DNA of 64,000 bases from NCBI RefSeq assembly GCF_003325755.1, contig NZ_QORI02000001.1:62001-126000 (forward strand), written 5' to 3'. The stretch is from Pseudomonas sp. SST3 (GTDB lineage Bacteria; Pseudomonadota; Gammaproteobacteria; Pseudomonadales; Pseudomonadaceae). This document shows, one piece after another, positions 27,937 through 36,497 of the stretch. Numbering within the stretch: position 1 is the first letter of the stretch; every line of letters begins with the position of its first letter. The position numbers and the translations under genes were made by a program. Below the pieces are notes generated by a model. That model saw only the letters and a program-made list of their open reading frames with translations. It was not told where the DNA came from and ran no database searches.

Positions 27937-28863
27937 ATGCGCAGCAAGCTGTCTCCCGTCGCACTCACATTTTTATTGGCCATTGCCAGCGATCTGCAAG
28001 CCGACAACAGCCTACGGATCGAACAAACCGGCACCGACAACACCGCCAATGCAGAGCAGAGTGGCGTGCTCAACGAGGCTGTGATCAGGCAGAACGGTAC
28101 CGCTAACACGGGCTCGATCTTTCAGGCCGCCGAGTCGAACCTGGCCACCATCGTGCAAGTCGGTAGCGGCAACCAGGCCACTGTCGACCAAGGCTCTGAA
28201 AGCCACTTCGGTAGCGCGAGCGTCTATCAGCAGGGAACCGGCAACCGCGCCGAGGTCGAGCAGAGCTGGTACGCCAACGACCTGCAAATCAGCAGCGTCG
28301 GCGACGGTAACTTCATCTCCGCCACGCAACAGGGTTTCGCCCAGGCCGAGGCGTATCAGATCGGTAATGACAACTCGGTGACCCTCACCCAGGATGGCGT
28401 CTACCACGGTACGCGGATGGCTGTTTACCAGGTCGGCAATGAGAACCTGGCCTCCATCGATCAGGGTGACGCCGGTCAGATCACACTCGCCCAGAACGGC
28501 AACCAGAACAGTGCACAGATCGCGCAGAACACGCTGTTCGGTGAGATCACGTTCAATCAGGCCGGCGATGACAACCTGTTGACCGTCGAACAGACCGGAA
28601 GAGGCCACGAATTCCGGGGCTCGTCGACTGGGAATGGCAACACTGTCGAACTGATGCAATGGTTCGATGGCAACCAGGCCAGCATCGTCCAGAACGGCGA
28701 CGGCAACCTGGCCGACGTTCGCCAGCTGGCCGAATACAACGAGGCCCGCGTCAGCCAGATCGGTTCTGCCAACCAGGCCTTCATCATGCAGAGCGCCGCC
28801 GGGATGAACGCGGTAATCCAGCAGTCCGGCACCGGCAACATGGCGACCGTCAACCAGCGCTAG
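27937..28863 (+). CDS. csgA: Major curlin subunit CsgA-like, long form
   Basis: This 308-residue protein has a signal peptide (residues 1-22) and about twelve curlin repeats with regularly spaced Gln, Gly and Asn (IEQTGTDNTANAEQSG, VGSGNQATVDQG, IGNDNSVTLTQ, NGNQNSAQIAQ, NGDGNLADVRQ). E. coli CsgA has five repeats in 151 residues, so this one is about twice as long. Stacked repeats should form a beta-solenoid amyloid. AAAGAAAAAGG lies upstream as ribosome site, 23 bp after csgB. The C-terminal repeat ends GNMATVNQR. Confidence 0.87.
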   Translation: MRSKLSPVALTFLLAIASDLQADNSLRIEQTGTDNTANAEQSGVLNEAVIRQNGTANTGSIFQAAESNLATIVQVGSGNQATVDQGSESHFGSASVYQQGTGNRAEVEQSWYANDLQISSVGDGNFISATQQGFAQAEAYQIGNDNSVTLTQDGVYHGTRMAVYQVGNENLASIDQGDAGQITLAQNGNQNSAQIAQNTLFGEITFNQAGDDNLLTVEQTGRGHEFRGSSTGNGNTVELMQWFDGNQASIVQNGDGNLADVRQLAEYNEARVSQIGSANQAFIMQSAAGMNAVIQQSGTGNMATVNQR

Positions 28864-28905
28864 CAGACTGGCGCACTTATACGGAGCCTAAGGGAGATGC
28901 TAACG

Positions 28906-29352
28906 ATGACCCTCGCTTCGTGGCTTCTCGCAGCCGCCCCCGCAATGGTTGAGGCACAGCTCGATCTGATCGCCGAAAGCCAGGACCGCTTGGCGCTGCG
29001 ACTATGTTTCAGCAGCTCACAGGCGCACCAGATCGAGTATCGATTAGAGGTCGCCACAACCGGCGCCGCCGGGACCAGCCGAACGCGCCAGTCCGGCAAG
29101 TTGACCAGCCGCAGCGACAACCAATGTCCGATCAACAACCGCCTCGGCCTCTCGGCCAATGGCCGCGTCGAGGCCACAATGGACTGGTGGGTCGATGGCC
29201 AGGCGCAGCCCAAGATCCAGCGCAGTCATCCAGCCATGCAACCCATTCGCCCAGGCCCGCCACAAGAGCCTCCCCAGCAAGACAAGCCGCGTGATGCCGA
29301 AGCGCTGGTCGCCTCCGTCCAGCCACAACCGGACGAGCCGCCCCGCCGCTAG
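28906..29352 (+). CDS. Small exported curli-accessory protein, CsgC/CsgH-like
   Basis: This 148-residue protein has a short signal peptide (MTLASWLLAAAPAMVEA). A segment with alternating hydrophobic residues, HQIEYRLEVATTG, RQSGKLTSRS and GRVEATMDWWVDG, fits the small Ig-like fold of CsgC/CsgH chaperones that prevent early curlin assembly. A Pro/Gln-rich tail follows. ATG 28906 is preferred to 28897 because GGGAG lies at suitable spacing only for the former. Position directly after csgA supports the call; sequence similarity is weak, so function is inferred. Confidence 0.6.
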   Translation: MTLASWLLAAAPAMVEAQLDLIAESQDRLALRLCFSSSQAHQIEYRLEVATTGAAGTSRTRQSGKLTSRSDNQCPINNRLGLSANGRVEATMDWWVDGQAQPKIQRSHPAMQPIRPGPPQEPPQQDKPRDAEALVASVQPQPDEPPRR

Positions 29353-29551
29353 CCGCAGCGACCAGCCCACCGAGCAACTGAGCGCCGGGCACCAGGATAT
29401 GACGGCAATGGCGCTTCGGGTTCGCGCCCTATAGGCATGCTCGGCACAGACAAAACGAACCATTGACCGCCATCCATCACCTGCCCGGAACCGCAAGCGG
29501 GCCTACGGCTTCTACCGAGCCCACCCCTGCTGGTTAGCCGAGGAGACCCCG

Positions 29552-30562
29552 ATGCGTATCTCTCTGAAACCCGTGCACGAACAAGTCATCGTCATCACCG
29601 GAGCCTCGAGCGGGATCGGCTTGGCCGCCGCCCGCCTCGCCGTCGAGCAAGGTGCCCGCGTCGTGCTGGTCGCGCGCAACGAAATGACCTTGGCGGATAT
29701 CGAGCGCGACCTCAATGCCAGTGACCGTGTATTGCATGTGATGGCCGACGTGGGTGATCGCGCGCAGCTCGAACGCGTCGCCAGCGAGACCATTGCCCGG
29801 TTTGGCGGTTTCGACACCTGGATCAACAACGCCGGCATCTCGGTCTGGGGACGCTTCGACGAGGTCAGCGACGCTGATCATCAGCAGGTCATGCAGACCA
29901 ACTTCTGGGGCACTCACTACGGCTCTTCGATCGCGGTGAAGCATCTGCGCGACAAGGGCGGTGCGCTGATCAACATCGGCAGTGTCGAGTCGTCCAATGC
30001 TCTGCCGTTTCACAGCAGCTACAGCGCCAGCAAGCACGCGATCAAGGCCATGACCGACGTGTTGCGAGTCGAGCTGCAGAAATCCGGCACACCGATCTCC
30101 GTGACCCTGGTTCGGCCCTCCTCCACGGATACGATGTTCATGGATCACTCGAAGAACTACCTCCCCAACGCCCCGGTCTTTCCACCGCCGGTCTATGCGC
30201 CAGAGGTGGTTGCTCGAGCGATTCTGCATGCAGCCGAGCACCCACAACGCGACGTCTATATCGGCAATGCCAAATTGTTGTCGAGGCTGGCCCAGAATGC
30301 GCCGCGCCTGGCCGACTGGGTCAACCGCACCTTCGTTTACGACGCCCTTCAGAGCGACCGCCCGGACCGCCACCGCGACGGCGCGCTGTACGCCGGCGAC
30401 GTCGGTCGAGCGGGTGACGGTAAGGCCAGCGGAGACTATCCCGGCAGAGTGCTGACGCGCAGCCTCTATACCCGCGCCACGCAACACCCGGTGGCAACCA
30501 CGGCGGCCGTGGCGGTAGGTGCCGCCGCACTGCTCGCCTTGCTGGGGCGCCGCGGGCGCTGA
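29552..30562 (+). CDS. SDR-family oxidoreductase with C-terminal membrane anchor
   Basis: This 336-residue short-chain dehydrogenase has the cofactor motif TGASSGIGLAAARLA at 17-31, NNAGIS at about 92-97 and the catalytic YSASKHA motif with Ser upstream (IGSVESS). The last 30 residues are a hydrophobic Ala-rich segment (VATTAAVAVGAAALLALLG) ending RRGR, so the protein is probably attached to the membrane by its C-terminus. GAGGAG precedes the ATG. The substrate is unknown. It is followed by a good terminator, so it is likely monocistronic. Confidence 0.9.
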   Translation: MRISLKPVHEQVIVITGASSGIGLAAARLAVEQGARVVLVARNEMTLADIERDLNASDRVLHVMADVGDRAQLERVASETIARFGGFDTWINNAGISVWGRFDEVSDADHQQVMQTNFWGTHYGSSIAVKHLRDKGGALINIGSVESSNALPFHSSYSASKHAIKAMTDVLRVELQKSGTPISVTLVRPSSTDTMFMDHSKNYLPNAPVFPPPVYAPEVVARAILHAAEHPQRDVYIGNAKLLSRLAQNAPRLADWVNRTFVYDALQSDRPDRHRDGALYAGDVGRAGDGKASGDYPGRVLTRSLYTRATQHPVATTAAVAVGAAALLALLGRRGR

Positions 30563-30570
30563 CCAATTGG

Positions 30571-30598
30571 ACGGCGCCGCGCCGCTGCGCCGTTTTTT
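30571..30598 (+). terminator. Rho-independent terminator after the SDR gene
   Basis: ACGGCGC, an eight-base loop, GCGCCGT and six T. It separates the SDR gene from the PhoP-controlled promoter that begins only a few bases later. Confidence 0.88.
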
Positions 30599-30603
30599 CG
30601 GTC

Positions 30604-30642
30604 GTTCAGCTCAGGTTCAGCCGGGGTTCAGGCGCGGTTCAG
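30604..30642 (+). promoter_or_regulatory. Four tandem PhoP half-sites upstream of oprH
   Basis: GTTCAG occurs exactly four times, at 30604, 30615, 30626 and 30637, each 11 bp after the previous one. The Pseudomonas PhoP box is, as I recall, GTTCAG-N5-GTTCAG, so this is either two full boxes in tandem or one extended array on one face of the helix. It lies 56 bp before the oprH start and upstream of a possible -10 near 30658-30663. The position predicts low-magnesium activation of oprH-phoP-phoQ with autoregulation. Confidence 0.85.
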
Positions 30643-30697
30643 GGGGTCGCAAGCAGGATGGATACGTGACTTATCCATGCCTGCAAAGGAGCGACAC

Positions 30698-31300
30698 ATG
30701 AACAAACTGCATACCCTGGCCATCGCCACCAGCCTGAGCCTCTTCACCCTTGGCGCCCACGCCGCCGATAACTTCGCTGGTCTCACCTGGGGCGAGAGCA
30801 CGGTCAATGTCGACCGCTCCAGCACCTTGAAACAGAACATGGGGCCGGATCGCTTCGATGACATCATCAAGAACAGCGGTACCTGGGGTGTCCGTGCCGG
30901 TCAGATGACCGACGAAGCGCGCTACTATGCCACCTACGAAAACGTCTCCGATGACTACGGCAGCTCGCTCAAGCTGCGCCAGCAGAACCTGATCGGCAGC
31001 TACGACCTGTTTCTGCCAGTGGGCGACACCACCCGCCTGTTCGGCGGTGCCAGTGCCGGTGTGACCAAGCTTGAGCACGAGTCCAGCGGTTACCGCCGTG
31101 ACAGCGACATCGGTTACCTGGTCGGCTTGCAAGCCGGCGTGCTGCAGGAGGTCGGTAGCAACGCGTCGATCGAGGCCGGCTACCGCTACCTGCGCAGCAA
31201 TGCCGGCACTGAAGTGTCCGAGCGTGGCGTTGGCAAGGTTGGGTCGATCGACGTGCACAGCAGCAAGCAGGCCTACCTCGGCGTGAATTATCACTTCTAA
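30698..31300 (+). CDS. oprH: Outer membrane protein OprH
   Basis: OprH is an eight-stranded beta-barrel that binds LPS and takes the place of divalent cations in the outer membrane when magnesium is scarce. The 200-residue protein has a signal peptide ending AHA-A near residue 21. Its mature start DNFAGLTWGES, the segments RYYATYEN, LRQQNLIGSYDLFLP and GYRYLRSNAGTE, and the final aromatic Phe all match the family. AAGGAG precedes ATG 30698. It is the first gene of the oprH-phoP-phoQ operon under four PhoP half-sites. Confidence 0.93.
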   Translation: MNKLHTLAIATSLSLFTLGAHAADNFAGLTWGESTVNVDRSSTLKQNMGPDRFDDIIKNSGTWGVRAGQMTDEARYYATYENVSDDYGSSLKLRQQNLIGSYDLFLPVGDTTRLFGGASAGVTKLEHESSGYRRDSDIGYLVGLQAGVLQEVGSNASIEAGYRYLRSNAGTEVSERGVGKVGSIDVHSSKQAYLGVNYHF

Positions 31301-31327
31301 GCCGCACGGCTTGCCTCAAGAAGAGCC

Positions 31328-31353
31328 ACGGCCGGGATCGCCCCGGCCGTTTT
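31328..31353 (+). terminator. Hairpin between oprH and phoP
   Basis: ACGGCCGG, a short loop, CCGGCCGT, then TTTT. It lies within the 70-bp oprH-phoP gap. The T-run is short, so it may act as a partial terminator that keeps phoPQ expression below oprH. Confidence 0.7.
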
Positions 31354-31370
31354 CATGGCAGGAGTAATCA

Positions 31371-32048
31371 ATGAAAGTGCTGGTGGTGGAAGACGAGGCG
31401 CTGCTGCGCCACCACCTACTGACTCGCCTGAGCGAAAGCGGCCATATCGTCGATGCGGTGGCCAATGCCGAAGAGGCGCTGTATCAGACCCGCGAATACA
31501 ACCATGACCTGGCGATAGTTGATCTCGGACTGCCAGACATCAGCGGGTTGGACCTGATCCGGCAGCTGCGCAGCAATGGCGAGCGCTTCCCCATCCTCAT
31601 CCTCACCGCGCGCGGCAACTGGCAGGACAAGGTCGAAGGACTCGCTGCCGGCGCCGACGACTACGTTGTCAAACCCTTCCAGTTCGAGGAGCTTGAGGCA
31701 CGGCTCAACGCGCTGCTGCGTCGCTCGTCCGGCTTTACCCAGGCCAGCATCGAGGCTGGCCCGCTGAGGCTCGACCTCAACCGCAAGCAGGCGCTGGTCA
31801 ACGACGAGCCGCTGGCACTGACCGCCTTCGAGTACCGCATTCTCGAATACCTGATGCGCCACCAGCAGCAGGTGGTCGCGAAAGAGCGACTGATGGAGCA
31901 GCTCTACCCGGACGACAACGAGCGCGATGCCAATGTCATCGAAGTGCTGGTCGGTCGTTTGCGCCGCAAGCTGGAAGCCCACGGCGGACTGAAACCGATC
32001 GATACCGTGCGCGGACTGGGTTATCTGTTTACCGAGCGCTGCCGATGA
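31371..32048 (+). CDS. phoP: Response regulator PhoP
   Basis: This 225-residue OmpR-family regulator has a receiver domain with acidic pocket Glu7/Asp8, phospho-acceptor Asp51 in LAIVDLGLPD, and the conserved Lys in DDYVVKPFQ. The C-terminal winged helix includes LTAFEYRILEYLM and NVIEVLVGRLRRKL. AGGAG precedes the ATG. It responds with PhoQ to low magnesium and cationic peptides. Its product should bind the four GTTCAG half-sites upstream of oprH. It overlaps phoQ by 4 bp. Confidence 0.95.
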   Translation: MKVLVVEDEALLRHHLLTRLSESGHIVDAVANAEEALYQTREYNHDLAIVDLGLPDISGLDLIRQLRSNGERFPILILTARGNWQDKVEGLAAGADDYVVKPFQFEELEARLNALLRRSSGFTQASIEAGPLRLDLNRKQALVNDEPLALTAFEYRILEYLMRHQQQVVAKERLMEQLYPDDNERDANVIEVLVGRLRRKLEAHGGLKPIDTVRGLGYLFTERCR

Positions 32049-33442
32049 GCCGGCGCTGGCGCCGCTGGCGGGTGTTGGCGCGTACCTCCCGTCGAGGCAG
32101 CCTGTCGCTGCGCCTGCGGCTCATGCTCGGCGCCACCTGCTTGGCCATTCTGTTCATGCTGGCCCTGCTTCCGGTGTTGCAAGCGGCATTTAGCCTCGCC
32201 TTCGAACGCGTCATCGAGGAGCGCCTGGCTGCCGATGCCAATACCCTGATTACCGCATCGCACCTGAAGAATGGACGTCTGGTCATGCCCGATCGGCTGC
32301 CGGACGAGGAATTCAACCTGCCGAACGCCAAGCTGCTCGGTTACATCTTCGACCCGCAAGGCAAGCGGCTCTGGCAGTCGCGCTCGGCCGAGGACGAAAG
32401 CATCGACTACCAGCCGCGCCCGGGCGGCGACCTCACGGAGTTCAAGCGGGTACGAGACGCCGATGGTCTCGAGTACTTCGTCTACGACGTCGAGCTGCGA
32501 TTGACCGATGAGCCGCGCCAGGCGTTCAGCTTCGTCACCATGCAGCCCACCAGCGAATACCGCAGCCTGTTCGAGGAATTCCGCCAACAGCTCTATCTGT
32601 GGCTGGGTGGCGGCTTACTGGTGTTGCTGACGCTGCTGTGGCTGGGCCTGACCTGGGGCTTCCGCTCGTTGAGGCGACTGAGCCACGAATTGGATCAGGT
32701 CGAGTCCGGCCGGCTGGACAGACTCAGCGAACAGCATCCGAAGGAATTGCTGCGTCTGACCCGGTCACTGAACAGACTGCTCGTCGGCGAGCGCCGCCAG
32801 CGTGAGCAATACCGCAACTCGCTCGGCGATCTGGCGCACAGTCTGAAAACCCCGCTGACCGTGCTGCAGAGCGTGGGCGAGGTGATGAGCGCGCAGCCGG
32901 GCAATCGCGAACAAGCCCGCGTCATGCATGCGCAGATCGAGCGAATGAGCCAACAGATCGGCTATCAGCTGCAACGTGCGAGCCTGGGCCAGAGCGGCCT
33001 GGTACGCCATCGAGTCCCCCTACATCCGCTGCTGGTACGCCTATGCAGCACCCTGGACAAGGTCTACCAGGACAAGCGGGTGCAGGTCGACCTGCACCTG
33101 TCGCAGGATGCGACCCTACCGCTGGAGCAGGGTGCACTGATGGAGCTGCTCGGCAACCTGCTCGAGAACGCCTACCGCCTCTGCCTGTATCAGGTACGCG
33201 TCAGCTTGAAGCAGGACGCTGATCGGCTGTGGCTGAGCATCGAAGACGACGGCCCAGGCGTACCGGTCGATCAACGCGCACGTATCCTGCGTCGCGGCGA
33301 GCGCCTGGATGCCCAGCATCCCGGTCAGGGCATCGGTCTGGCGGTGGTCAAGGACATTCTCGACAGCTATGGCGGTGAGCTCCGGCTCGACGATTCCAGC
33401 CTGGGCGGCGCTGCGTTCAGGCTTAGTCTGCCTATCGACTGA
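32045..33442 (+). CDS. phoQ: Sensor histidine kinase PhoQ
   Basis: This 465-residue membrane kinase has a first transmembrane segment LGATCLAILFMLALLPVLQAAF, a periplasmic sensor of about 130 residues with an acidic patch (RSAEDESIDYQ, LTDEPRQAF), and a second transmembrane segment LWLGGGLLVLLTLLWLGLTWG. The phospho-acceptor His is in LGDLAHSLKTPLTVL, the N box in ELLGNLLENAYRL, and the G boxes in DDGPGVP and GQGIGLAVV. It is slightly longer than P. aeruginosa PhoQ at the N-terminus. It is coupled to phoP by an ATGA overlap. Confidence 0.95.
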   Translation: MSRRWRRWRVLARTSRRGSLSLRLRLMLGATCLAILFMLALLPVLQAAFSLAFERVIEERLAADANTLITASHLKNGRLVMPDRLPDEEFNLPNAKLLGYIFDPQGKRLWQSRSAEDESIDYQPRPGGDLTEFKRVRDADGLEYFVYDVELRLTDEPRQAFSFVTMQPTSEYRSLFEEFRQQLYLWLGGGLLVLLTLLWLGLTWGFRSLRRLSHELDQVESGRLDRLSEQHPKELLRLTRSLNRLLVGERRQREQYRNSLGDLAHSLKTPLTVLQSVGEVMSAQPGNREQARVMHAQIERMSQQIGYQLQRASLGQSGLVRHRVPLHPLLVRLCSTLDKVYQDKRVQVDLHLSQDATLPLEQGALMELLGNLLENAYRLCLYQVRVSLKQDADRLWLSIEDDGPGVPVDQRARILRRGERLDAQHPGQGIGLAVVKDILDSYGGELRLDDSSLGGAAFRLSLPID

Positions 33443-33524
33443 TTTGCCGAAGCGCATGCGGTGGCTGCCCGTCGCCAGTGGCTGCTGCTACAGTAGAACC
33501 ACCGCCGCGCAACGGATGATCGGA

Positions 33525-33967
33525 ATGTCACTGAGCGACAATAAAAGGCTGGTTCGCAAACACATCGAGCTGTCCTGGAACCGCGGCCACATGGCCCTCG
33601 CCGAGCAGTTCCACAGCAAGGACTTTCTCTACAAGAGCTCGTTCGTTGGCCATCCCCTGAGCAGCGCCGAGTTCGCCGCGATGATCATGCAGATCCGCAC
33701 GCCATGCCCGATCTCGAAGTGGTGATAGAGGACTGCATCGCCGAGGGCGACAAGGTGGTCACCTGGAGCACGCTGATCGGCACCATCGAGAATCCAGCCC
33801 TGGGCTATCCGCCCAGCGACAAGGTATTGAGCATCTCGGCCATGGCGTTCTGGACCCTGACGCCGAGCGGGCAGATTCGCGACATCTGCACCATGTTCGA
33901 CATGGAAAGCTTCCGCTCTCAGCTCGGGCTGCCGACACGTACCTACGCTGAAAAAGCCCTGCCCTGA
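33525..33967 (+). pseudogene. SnoaL-like ester cyclase, broken by a one-base shift
   Basis: The first frame reads SDNKRLVRKHIELSWNRGH to EFAAMIMQIR and then stops. The second frame continues MPDLEVVIEDCIAEGDKVVTWSTLIGT to the stop at 33967. Together they make a 147-residue SnoaL/NTF2-fold protein with the usual LVRKHIELSWNRG start and a GDKVVTWSTLIGT strand. One added base at 33699-33700 (CGCAC-GCC) restores the frame. Function is not predictable beyond the fold. An ATG 9 bp upstream is an alternative start. Confidence 0.82.
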
Positions 33968-34290
33968 CTGACACGGTCAACCACAAACCCGACGCTTCAT
34001 CCCTTCGTGGCAGTCTTCGCCTCGGTTTCGCGATCCGCTTCCGGTTCGCATGCATGGCCGTTATAAACCTCTCTTGCCCAAGTAAAAGAAACGTACACAG
34101 CGCAATTACCAGTTAATTCGGCCACTCGTTTAACTATCGCTTCGATCGATTTATATAATTAGCCGAATCGATATATAAATAAATCGGTTATCACGATTGT
34201 CGATGTTTACTATTGATACGCTCGCGTTCCCCCATGTAGTTCTCGCCCGTAGCATAGGACCCGTACCTAGCTCCTACCGAGGACAACATT
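33968..34290. other. AT-rich non-coding region
   Basis: No supportable gene. From about 34080 the sequence is strikingly AT-rich for this genome. It contains an imperfect inverted repeat, CGATTTATATA at 34147-34157 against TATATAAATAAATCG at 34172-34186. It probably holds the promoter of the exported repeat protein at 34291. I cannot name a -35/-10 pair with confidence. Confidence 0.6.
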
Positions 34291-34644
34291 ATGAAAACGC
34301 TACTTGCAAGTTTGATTCTGGCGAGCGCCGCCTCCACCGCCTTCGCTGTTCCGCCGAGCCATCCACAACCCCTACTGGGCGAGGCACAAGGTAGCGACAC
34401 CGTGCGCGAGCACATCCTGAACGACCGTACGCTGACGGAGAACGGCTTTGAACGTACGCCGTTGGGCGAGCGGCTGGCCGAAGATGGTTTTGATCTGACC
34501 CCGCATGGCGAACAGCTGGCCGAGGATGGATTCGATCTGACGCCACAGGCGGACCGGCTGGCGGATGACGGTTTCGACCGTACCCCGCTGGGGCAGATGC
34601 TCGCAGAAGATGGCAGCGACCGAACCCACTTGGGACGGACCTGA
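34291..34644 (+). CDS. Small exported protein with a 16-residue tandem repeat
   Basis: This 117-residue protein has a signal peptide (LLASLILASAASTAFA, cleaved near residue 19). The mature chain is mostly five consecutive units of 16 residues, consensus R-L-A-E-D-G-F-(D/E)-x-T-P-x-G-E/Q-x, starting at ENGFERTPLGERLAED and ending at AEDGSDRTHLGRT. The product is strongly acidic. ACCGAGGA lies upstream. No family is recognised. Upstream DNA is AT-rich, and a strong terminator follows, so it is a single-gene unit. Confidence 0.72.
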   Translation: MKTLLASLILASAASTAFAVPPSHPQPLLGEAQGSDTVREHILNDRTLTENGFERTPLGERLAEDGFDLTPHGEQLAEDGFDLTPQADRLADDGFDRTPLGQMLAEDGSDRTHLGRT

Positions 34645-34660
34645 AATAACCGATTCACTC

Positions 34661-34683
34661 AAGGCGCCGTTGGCGCCTTTTTT
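34661..34683 (+). terminator. Terminator of the repeat-protein gene
   Basis: AAGGCGCC-GTT-GGCGCC followed by six T, 16 bp after the stop codon. The region from there to 34844 is AT-rich and shows no gene. Confidence 0.9.
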
Positions 34684-34844
34684 ATCGGGTGAGACTTTTA
34701 AAACAACTTCCCGGCAGTGCGCACGCATTATTAATCGTTACAGAACAACTAACGAAGCGAAGGTCATAACTTTAGTTTTAACTGCAATTAAACCAGCCTA
34801 TAAAAAATTTACTTTCTTATAAAGCTGCGCAAACTGCTGTCAAC

Positions 34845-36497
34845 TCACCACAACCAGCCCAACCACAGCAGCGCCACCAGCAACCAGGCGCTCATGGCGA
34901 GCGTGCCGGTATTCCACAAGCGATTCCAGTGCCGCTCCCGCTGCCGCCAACGGGGTTGATCCGGGTCCGCGCTCGGCACCGCCAAGGGTGGTCGCTGCAC
35001 CAGCCGCTTGAGCCGTAACGATAACCAGAGCGTCAGTTTCGGACCGGCAGCCAGCCGTGACGGGACGTTCCAGCCGAGCCGCAACGCCAGCATCGCCAAT
35101 ATGAGCGTCAACAGCAGCGGCCACAGCGCAGCCCAGATGCCGCTCGGGTACAAGCCATGCAGCATGGGTTCGCGCAAGGCGGGCCAGAGCCAGGGGAGCA
35201 ACAGCGCCAGGCTGCTCAGCAGCGCCCACGGCAACAGCTGCGCTAACGGCGGCCACGATGCCGGTGCTTCCTGGGCGTCACGCCGCAGCAGCCACAGCGC
35301 GCGCGTCAGTAACAAGGCGGTGGTCAGGCTGCTGAAGCTCAACCAAGGCAGCCAAGCCTCGAATGTGCCGGCGCGCCAAGACTCCTTCAGCGCCGTCTTC
35401 ACCGCCCCGCCGCTGGTCAACGGCAGCCCGATGATCGCCAGTGCCGGCACGGCCAGCAGCAGCCAGCAGATACGCGGCAGCCGTCCGGCATGGATCAGGC
35501 CGGCCGCGAGAAACAACGCACCCTTGGCCAGCCCGTGATGCACGCCGTAGAGAATCATCACCGTGGTCAGCGCCTGCAATTGCTCTGGATGGCGCCAGAC
35601 CAGCGCCAGCAGCATCAGCAGGTAACCCATCTGGCTCACCGAGGAGTAGGCCAGCGCCGCCTTGGCCTTATTGGCAAGCAGCCCCAGCAGCGCCGGGTAG
35701 ATCGTACCGAAGATGCCCACGGCAAGCAGTACCTCTGCCCAGCTGGACAGCAATGGATCCTGTTCGGGCAGGCAGCGCCAGAGGCCGAGGAAGCCCGCCT
35801 TGAGCATTGCCCCGGAGAGCACCGCACTGGCCGGTGCCGGCGCCGCCGGGTGCGCCAGCGGCAGCCACACGTGCAGCGGCCAGAATCCCGCCTTCAGACC
35901 GAGGCCGATCAGCAACAGCAGCAGGGTCAGGCCGTCCATGGGCAGCGCACGCCAGGCGGCAAAGGCAAAGTCGCCGTCAGCGGCGTGGCTACGCAGCATC
36001 AGCGCTGCCAGTAGGGCCATCTCGCCGCAGATCGCCAGCTGCAGATACAGCCGCCCGGCACGGCGCGGACCCGGGCCGCCCTGATGCACGATCAGTCCGT
36101 AAGCGGAAAGGCTCATGGCGCTGAAACCGAGATAGAAGCTCAGCGCATCGGTGGTGATGATCAGCAGCAGATTGCCGGACAGCGCCAGCAGCCAGAATGT
36201 CCAGAAGCGCATTCGCTTGGGATCGTCCCGCTGACTGCTGACGGCAAATATCCCGGCACATCCCCAGAGCAGCGCTGTGAAGCCCAGCCAGGCGCGGCTC
36301 AGCTCATCAACCGTCCCCCAGCGCACACCTTCCCAGAGCATCGGCAGGTCCAGCGCCGGCATCGGCCAGACGACCATGGCCAGCGCCGGCACACAACCGA
36401 GCCAGAGCCAGCCGAGGGCCCGCTCGCGCCAGATCAGCAGGCCCAAGCCGGCCAGCAAGGGCGCCACGGGGACGAGGAGCCAGAGCCAGGCGTTCAT
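34845..36497 (-). CDS. Mrp/Nuo-type proton-translocating antiporter subunit, last gene of the operon
   Basis: This 550-residue polytopic protein belongs to the NuoL/NuoM/MrpA-D antiporter family. It shows GLGLKAGFWPLHVWLPLAHPAAPAPASAVLSGAMLKAGF with the conserved lysines and the HxxHP-like segment, and LAYSSVSQMGYL. It lacks the long C-terminal MrpA extension. The start at 36497 makes an ATGA overlap with the upstream paralogue. It is the last of eight genes and the third antiporter-like subunit of the operon. Confidence 0.87.
   Translation of the reverse strand: MNAWLWLLVPVAPLLAGLGLLIWRERALGWLWLGCVPALAMVVWPMPALDLPMLWEGVRWGTVDELSRAWLGFTALLWGCAGIFAVSSQRDDPKRMRFWTFWLLALSGNLLLIITTDALSFYLGFSAMSLSAYGLIVHQGGPGPRRAGRLYLQLAICGEMALLAALMLRSHAADGDFAFAAWRALPMDGLTLLLLLIGLGLKAGFWPLHVWLPLAHPAAPAPASAVLSGAMLKAGFLGLWRCLPEQDPLLSSWAEVLLAVGIFGTIYPALLGLLANKAKAALAYSSVSQMGYLLMLLALVWRHPEQLQALTTVMILYGVHHGLAKGALFLAAGLIHAGRLPRICWLLLAVPALAIIGLPLTSGGAVKTALKESWRAGTFEAWLPWLSFSSLTTALLLTRALWLLRRDAQEAPASWPPLAQLLPWALLSSLALLLPWLWPALREPMLHGLYPSGIWAALWPLLLTLILAMLALRLGWNVPSRLAAGPKLTLWLSLRLKRLVQRPPLAVPSADPDQPRWRQRERHWNRLWNTGTLAMSAWLLVALLWLGWLW

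Noticed and set aside
27560..28860. Periodic DNA repeats that could suggest a CRISPR array
   Set aside because: The periodicity is that of curlin protein repeats inside two open frames; units are degenerate and no spacer-repeat pattern exists.
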